Below, in pieces: positions 30,909 through 33,913 of a stretch of 33,913 nucleotides of DNA. The position numbers and the translations under genes were made by a program. A model generated the notes under the pieces. The model saw nothing but the letters and a program-made list of their open reading frames with translations. It made no database searches and had not been told where the DNA came from. Source of the stretch: CAYYMX01 sp964473045. GTDB lineage: Bacteria > Pseudomonadota > Alphaproteobacteria > Methylaequorales > Methylaequoraceae. The stretch's first letter is position 1; every line of letters begins with the position of its first letter. Location of the stretch: assembly GCA_964473045.1 (NCBI GenBank), contig CAYYMX010000007.1, forward strand, positions 1-33,913. The letters run 5' to 3'.

Positions 30909-31409
30909 ATGCCAGATAAGCTATTCTGTCCTGAATTCGTTTATGAGATCTGTGTTGGTCAAACTGTTGGCGACTTTGTTACAAAAGAGATGACTCTTGA
31001 AATGGTTGCTAAGAAGTTTTCATTAGGTTTAAGCGATCATTACCATACGGTTGCGATGGATGAGTTAAGTCTTCCAGCTGAAGAAATTTTGCGTTTTATG
31101 TCAGATCAAAAAAATCCAAAATTTGAAGCTAACGATAAAGCTAACTTTTTTGTTTTTTACAAATTAAAATTTAATGGGTTGAAAGGCAAAAGAAAGCTTA
31201 AAGGACTTTTTGGTAACGCCTTTGATGGAGTTAAGGAAAAACAATACAATCCAGAAAAAACAGTTATGGAGTTTAAAGCGTTTGTTTTTGCCCTTAGAGC
31301 TGGAAATGTTCCTAGAGCTCCGGCTGGCTGGGATATTAATAATGAGCCAGATTTAATGCAACTTGGTGAAATTCTTAAAAAAGAAAGGCCGATTGACGAC
31401 CTACTCTAG
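30909..31409 (+). CDS. Orphan 166-aa protein in the flagellar locus
   Basis: 166-aa soluble protein, no signal peptide or membrane helix. It has acidic helical segments early ('VGDFVTKEMTLEMVAKKFSL'), a basic stretch 'GLKGKRKLKGLFGNAFDGVKEKQYNPEKTVMEFKAFVFALRAG' and the C-terminus ERPIDDLL. I do not recognise the family. ATG 30909 lacks a ribosome site; a possible TTGATT-N16-TATAAA promoter at 30873-30900 would give an almost leaderless transcript. Its TAG interlocks with the flgL stop (CTAG), which supports it being a genuine gene. Position between flagellins and flgL suggests a flagellar accessory role, by context only. Confidence 0.65.
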   Translation: MPDKLFCPEFVYEICVGQTVGDFVTKEMTLEMVAKKFSLGLSDHYHTVAMDELSLPAEEILRFMSDQKNPKFEANDKANFFVFYKLKFNGLKGKRKLKGLFGNAFDGVKEKQYNPEKTVMEFKAFVFALRAGNVPRAPAGWDINNEPDLMQLGEILKKERPIDDLL

Positions 31410-32689
31410 GAGATCATATCAAATAAGTTTAATTGTGAAATTCTTACAAATGCTTTCTGTGAAGCTTCTTGTGAAGTCATCATTGATTGTAGTTCAGTTA
31501 CAAGTTCTGATAAATCGGCATCTGCTAATTCACTAACATCTTTAGTAACTAATATTTTTCTTTCTTCCATTACATCTCTTTGACGTTCCACAGAGTTTGT
31601 TCTAGCACCAACTTTAGCGCGTTGATTAGCTAAATGGTTTTGTATGGCACGCATTTCATCAAGTCGACTTGCAATGGTTTGATCAAAATCATAAACATTT
31701 TGAGATCCACCTATGCTATTATTGGCAGCATCAACTGGTTGGAACTGAAAATAGGATGATGGTGTTTCCTGAGATTTTGTAATTGTTGGAATCTGAACAT
31801 TAATCAATTCAATGTCATAAGCATAATCACTAACTAACTTGAGGGTATTATTTGAATCTTCTAGAGTGGCTACTATATCTAGGTCGGCGGCATTTATAGC
31901 TGTGCGAATATCAGATAAATCCGTTCCAGTAATATCTAATGAAAAATCAGCGGATTTAGCGCCAGATTTTACGGTAAAGCTATAGGTTCCAGGGTTTTGA
32001 TTGTTTAGAGTGATTTTTGCTAAGCCAGTATCTGATTTAGCGGCTTCAACACCCCCATTTGCTGTTCTAATGGAACGACTAATATTGTCAACTGCGGCAA
32101 ACAAATCAGTACTAACTCCAGCACTAGTTACAATGTCTTGAAATACTGTAGCACCATCGAGTGTTGTCTCAAGTAAACGGCTTTCTGATACTTGAAGGTT
32201 TAATACACCTCTATCACCTTTATATGTAACTAATCCTTCTGCATCAATTTCAAATGGTGTGGTTTGAGACTTATATCCAGCATAAATAAAACTACCACCA
32301 GAGTCCTGGGTGTTAGCTAGGGACATCAATTCTTTTTTTAGCTCATCAAACTCTAGTGCAATTGCCTCTCTATCTCCAACACCCAAAATGTCATTAGCTG
32401 CTTGAATTGCCAACTCATTACATCTTATAAATACATTTTTAGCTCCTTCAAGCGTGCTATCCATTAACTGCAATCTGTCTAATGCGAGGTTTGTATTTTC
32501 TAAAAAACGATCTATTTTACTCTTTACATCATTTAATCCAGACAACTGAACTGCACCTACGGGATCATCTGAGGCAAAAATTATATTTTTACCAGATGAT
32601 ATTTTTGCTTGTATACTTTGGATATCCTCCATAGTTCTGGAGAATTGTTTAACCTGCTGCTCGTTAAAAAGTCTGTTACTAATTTTCAT
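31406..32689 (-). CDS. flgL: Hook-filament junction protein / hook-associated protein 3
   Basis: 427-aa exported junction protein. The N-terminus 'MKISNRLFNEQQVKQFSRTMEDIQSIQAKISSGKNIIFASDDPVGAVQLSGL' is the flagellin-like FlgL D0/D1 helix; then 'LQLMDSTLEGAKNVFIRCNELAIQAAND' and 'GGSFIYAGYKSQTTPF', a typical FlgL turn. The C-terminus 'AKVGARTNSVERQRDVMEERKI...LVTELQSMMTSQEASQKAFVRISQLNLFDMIS' is also typical. It is preceded by a sigma-54-like site and separated from flgK by a GT-D-like gene, whereas flgK and flgL are usually adjacent. Confidence 0.95.
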   Translation of the reverse strand: MKISNRLFNEQQVKQFSRTMEDIQSIQAKISSGKNIIFASDDPVGAVQLSGLNDVKSKIDRFLENTNLALDRLQLMDSTLEGAKNVFIRCNELAIQAANDILGVGDREAIALEFDELKKELMSLANTQDSGGSFIYAGYKSQTTPFEIDAEGLVTYKGDRGVLNLQVSESRLLETTLDGATVFQDIVTSAGVSTDLFAAVDNISRSIRTANGGVEAAKSDTGLAKITLNNQNPGTYSFTVKSGAKSADFSLDITGTDLSDIRTAINAADLDIVATLEDSNNTLKLVSDYAYDIELINVQIPTITKSQETPSSYFQFQPVDAANNSIGGSQNVYDFDQTIASRLDEMRAIQNHLANQRAKVGARTNSVERQRDVMEERKILVTKDVSELADADLSELVTELQSMMTSQEASQKAFVRISQLNLFDMIS

Positions 32690-32699
32690 AATTTATTTT

Positions 32700-32717
32700 T
32701 AGCAATATTTGTGCCTA
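32700..32717 (-). promoter_or_regulatory. Sigma-54-like site before flgL
   Basis: On the minus strand TAGGCACAAATATTGCTA has GG (32714-32715) and GC (32702-32703) 10 nt apart, with GGCAC and TTGCT close to consensus. The predicted start is about 32690, next to ATG 32689, so the message would be leaderless, and no ribosome site is seen. Either flgL is translated leaderless or the site is not the only source of its transcript. Confidence 0.5.
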
Positions 32718-32724
32718 TTTACTC

Positions 32725-33642
32725 TTAATAATTTGAACACATTTTATTCAAAGAATTTCGTGCGTGTTTATTTCTCTCAAAAATATAACTTTTCGGTAAG
32801 ATTTGTCTGTAATAATTGTATGCATTAATTGGGGATGTTTGTAGTGGGCGAGTTTTTTCTCCAAAAATTGGGTCAAAGCCGCTTCCAATATCAAGAATTG
32901 TAATATTAGGATTTTTTTCTTTTAAATCATAGCAGAGAATACAAGACATCATTGAACAACATAAAATGTAAATATTGTTGTTGTCAATTTTGTCCTCATT
33001 TAACTGAGCAAGGATTTGTTCGTACTTAGAAAATGCATCAATAAGTGGTACAGTAACAAATTTGTCAATATTTAACATTTGTTGGACTTTTTTTAATTTT
33101 GCAGGACCTACAAATATTTTTTTTCTTTTTGACTCTTTTATTAATTTGTAAAAGTTTATTAATTTGTTATTCTTTAAATTTTCTTCCACGGTAAGAAAAC
33201 ATTCATAATCAGCAAATTTTGGTTTTAAATTATTTACACTTATAAAACTGTCCCTAGTATTTATTAGATTATCAGTCCATTCCGCAAGATAAACATCTTT
33301 ATAGTGTCTAATCAATTTTACAAAAGAGATTTCCAAAAGTTTACTTAATTTTTCTGAATAAGGGTGGTCATCACAGTTTTTACCTTTGCCACCAATCATG
33401 CATATCAATTCACCATCACCATATTTTATGAAAGTAAAATTTTTATTCTTTTGGAATTTTTTAGTAAAGAAGTCTATTCCAACTTTTTCTTTGCTTTCAA
33501 ATTCAAATGCATCTGGATATTTTTTATTCAAAAAAGTGATAACTTCTTCTGTTACTTCTTTACAATTTTCAAACAGAACATTTTTGTCTGGGTTTTTAGA
33601 GATAATTTTTAAACAATTTTCATGGTTAAGAGTTCTATCCAT
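32725..33642 (-). CDS. GT-D-like (DUF1792-type) glycosyltransferase candidate
   Basis: 305-aa protein with 'NFTFIKYGDGELICMIGGKG' near residues 73-92, resembling the FGDGE motif of GT-D fold (DUF1792) glycosyltransferases such as the Fap1-glycosylating enzyme of streptococci. It continues with 'SKRKKIFVGPAKLKKVQQML' and the late 'ITILDIGSGFDPIFGEKTR'. No membrane helix. ATG 33642 has AGGAG upstream, overlapping the flgK stop, so it is co-transcribed with flgK and placed before flgL. A role in decorating flagellar proteins is inferred from context; the family match rests on a short motif. Confidence 0.65.
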   Translation of the reverse strand: MDRTLNHENCLKIISKNPDKNVLFENCKEVTEEVITFLNKKYPDAFEFESKEKVGIDFFTKKFQKNKNFTFIKYGDGELICMIGGKGKNCDDHPYSEKLSKLLEISFVKLIRHYKDVYLAEWTDNLINTRDSFISVNNLKPKFADYECFLTVEENLKNNKLINFYKLIKESKRKKIFVGPAKLKKVQQMLNIDKFVTVPLIDAFSKYEQILAQLNEDKIDNNNIYILCCSMMSCILCYDLKEKNPNITILDIGSGFDPIFGEKTRPLQTSPINAYNYYRQILPKSYIFERNKHARNSLNKMCSNY

Positions 33643-33651
33643 TTATTTCTC

Positions 33652-33912
33652 CTATCTTGCAACCACAGCCATTAGAGATTCAAAAAGTTCTTTGGCAGTT
33701 TGAATTATTCTTGCGTTAGCTGAAAATGCCTGTTGAAATTGAATTAAAGCTGATGCTTCTTCATCAAGTGAAACCCCTGCCTTTTCATCTTCAGCCGCTT
33801 TTGCTTCATTTCTCGTTGCCTCCGCATCTTGAAGGGATAATTGACCACTTCTTACTGTTGAGCCAACCTCAGCAATTGTCGCATTAAAAATATCTTGGAA
33901 ACTACCCGAGTT
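33652..33912 (-). CDS. flgK: Hook-associated protein 1, C-terminal part (partial)
   Basis: A frame enters from the right edge and ends with TAG at 33652-33654; it encodes 86 residues. The end 'GVSLDEEASALIQFQQAFSANARIIQTAKELFESLMAVVAR' is the conserved FlgK/FlgE-type C-terminal helix (VNLDEEAANLIxYQQAYxASAxVI in other FlgK), preceded by a 'SLQDAEATRNEAKAAEDEKAG' helix. FlgK forms the first junction zone between hook and filament. It is upstream of the GT-D-like gene by 9 nt. Confidence 0.92.
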   Translation of the reverse strand, partial: NSGSFQDIFNATIAEVGSTVRSGQLSLQDAEATRNEAKAAEDEKAGVSLDEEASALIQFQQAFSANARIIQTAKELFESLMAVVAR

Positions 33913-33913
33913 T

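Noticed and set aside
31386..31406. Similarity of ERPIDDLL (166-aa protein end) to KKPIDDIL (start of the second FliS-like protein)
   Set aside because: Only an 8-residue resemblance at opposite ends of two proteins; no further similarity seen.
1..33913. tRNA, rRNA, CRISPR array, insertion sequence or prophage genes
   Set aside because: Looked for by eye on both strands; no cloverleaf, regularly spaced repeats, transposase or integrase motifs were found. A tRNA scan would settle the first point.

Overview
The window reads as chromosome of an AT-rich, streamlined, probably marine Alphaproteobacterium. Evidence for this is the order ppx/gppA - rlmE - guaB - guaA, which is typical of that class (usually with rsmB between guaB and guaA), very tight gene packing, many 4-nt overlaps, and sigma-54-type promoters on flagellar genes. 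The species cannot be named from the sequence alone. Coding density is above 95 percent. No tRNA, rRNA, insertion sequence, CRISPR array or integrase was seen.

Region 1 (1-9.05 kb) is housekeeping: the 3' end of a phosphatidylserine synthase gene, a membrane fusion protein/RND efflux pair on the minus strand, then ppx/gppA, rlmE, guaB and guaA on the plus strand.

Region 2 (9.05-18.7 kb) is mostly surface-glycan and small-molecule functions: a SAM methyltransferase, a GT4 glycosyltransferase, an O-antigen ligase/polymerase-like membrane protein, three very small minus-strand genes not found by a simple ORF cutoff (34, 47 and 81 aa), YjbQ, a thioredoxin-fold protein, a HAD hydrolase, a small unknown protein, a GT11 fucosyltransferase, an unusual GT2/carbamoyltransferase fusion and a SixA-like phosphatase.

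Region 3 (18.7-33.9 kb) is a flagellar filament locus. It holds four flagellin-family genes (one ordinary 514-aa flagellin and three short atypical ones of 259-270 aa), three different FliS-like export chaperones, fliD, flgL and the 3' end of flgK. Interleaved with these are a TPR-glycosyltransferase resembling Caulobacter FlmG, a GT2-like protein and a GT-D-like protein between flgK and flgL. A ClC-type channel and two orphan genes (116 and 166 aa) also sit here.

Two promoter families can be read directly. Five sites of the form TAAAC-N13/14-GTCGTT, all on the minus strand, look like sigma-28 promoters and precede flagellins, two FliS-like genes and fliD. Five sites with GG-N10-GC (or GA) geometry look like sigma-54 promoters before fliS, the long flagellin, flgL, the TPR-glycosyltransferase and the fucosyltransferase operon. 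I infer that the locus makes a multi-flagellin, probably glycosylated filament, with separate chaperones for different flagellins. The least familiar parts are the triple FliS set, the short flagellins, and the glycosyltransferases placed among export and hook-filament junction genes.
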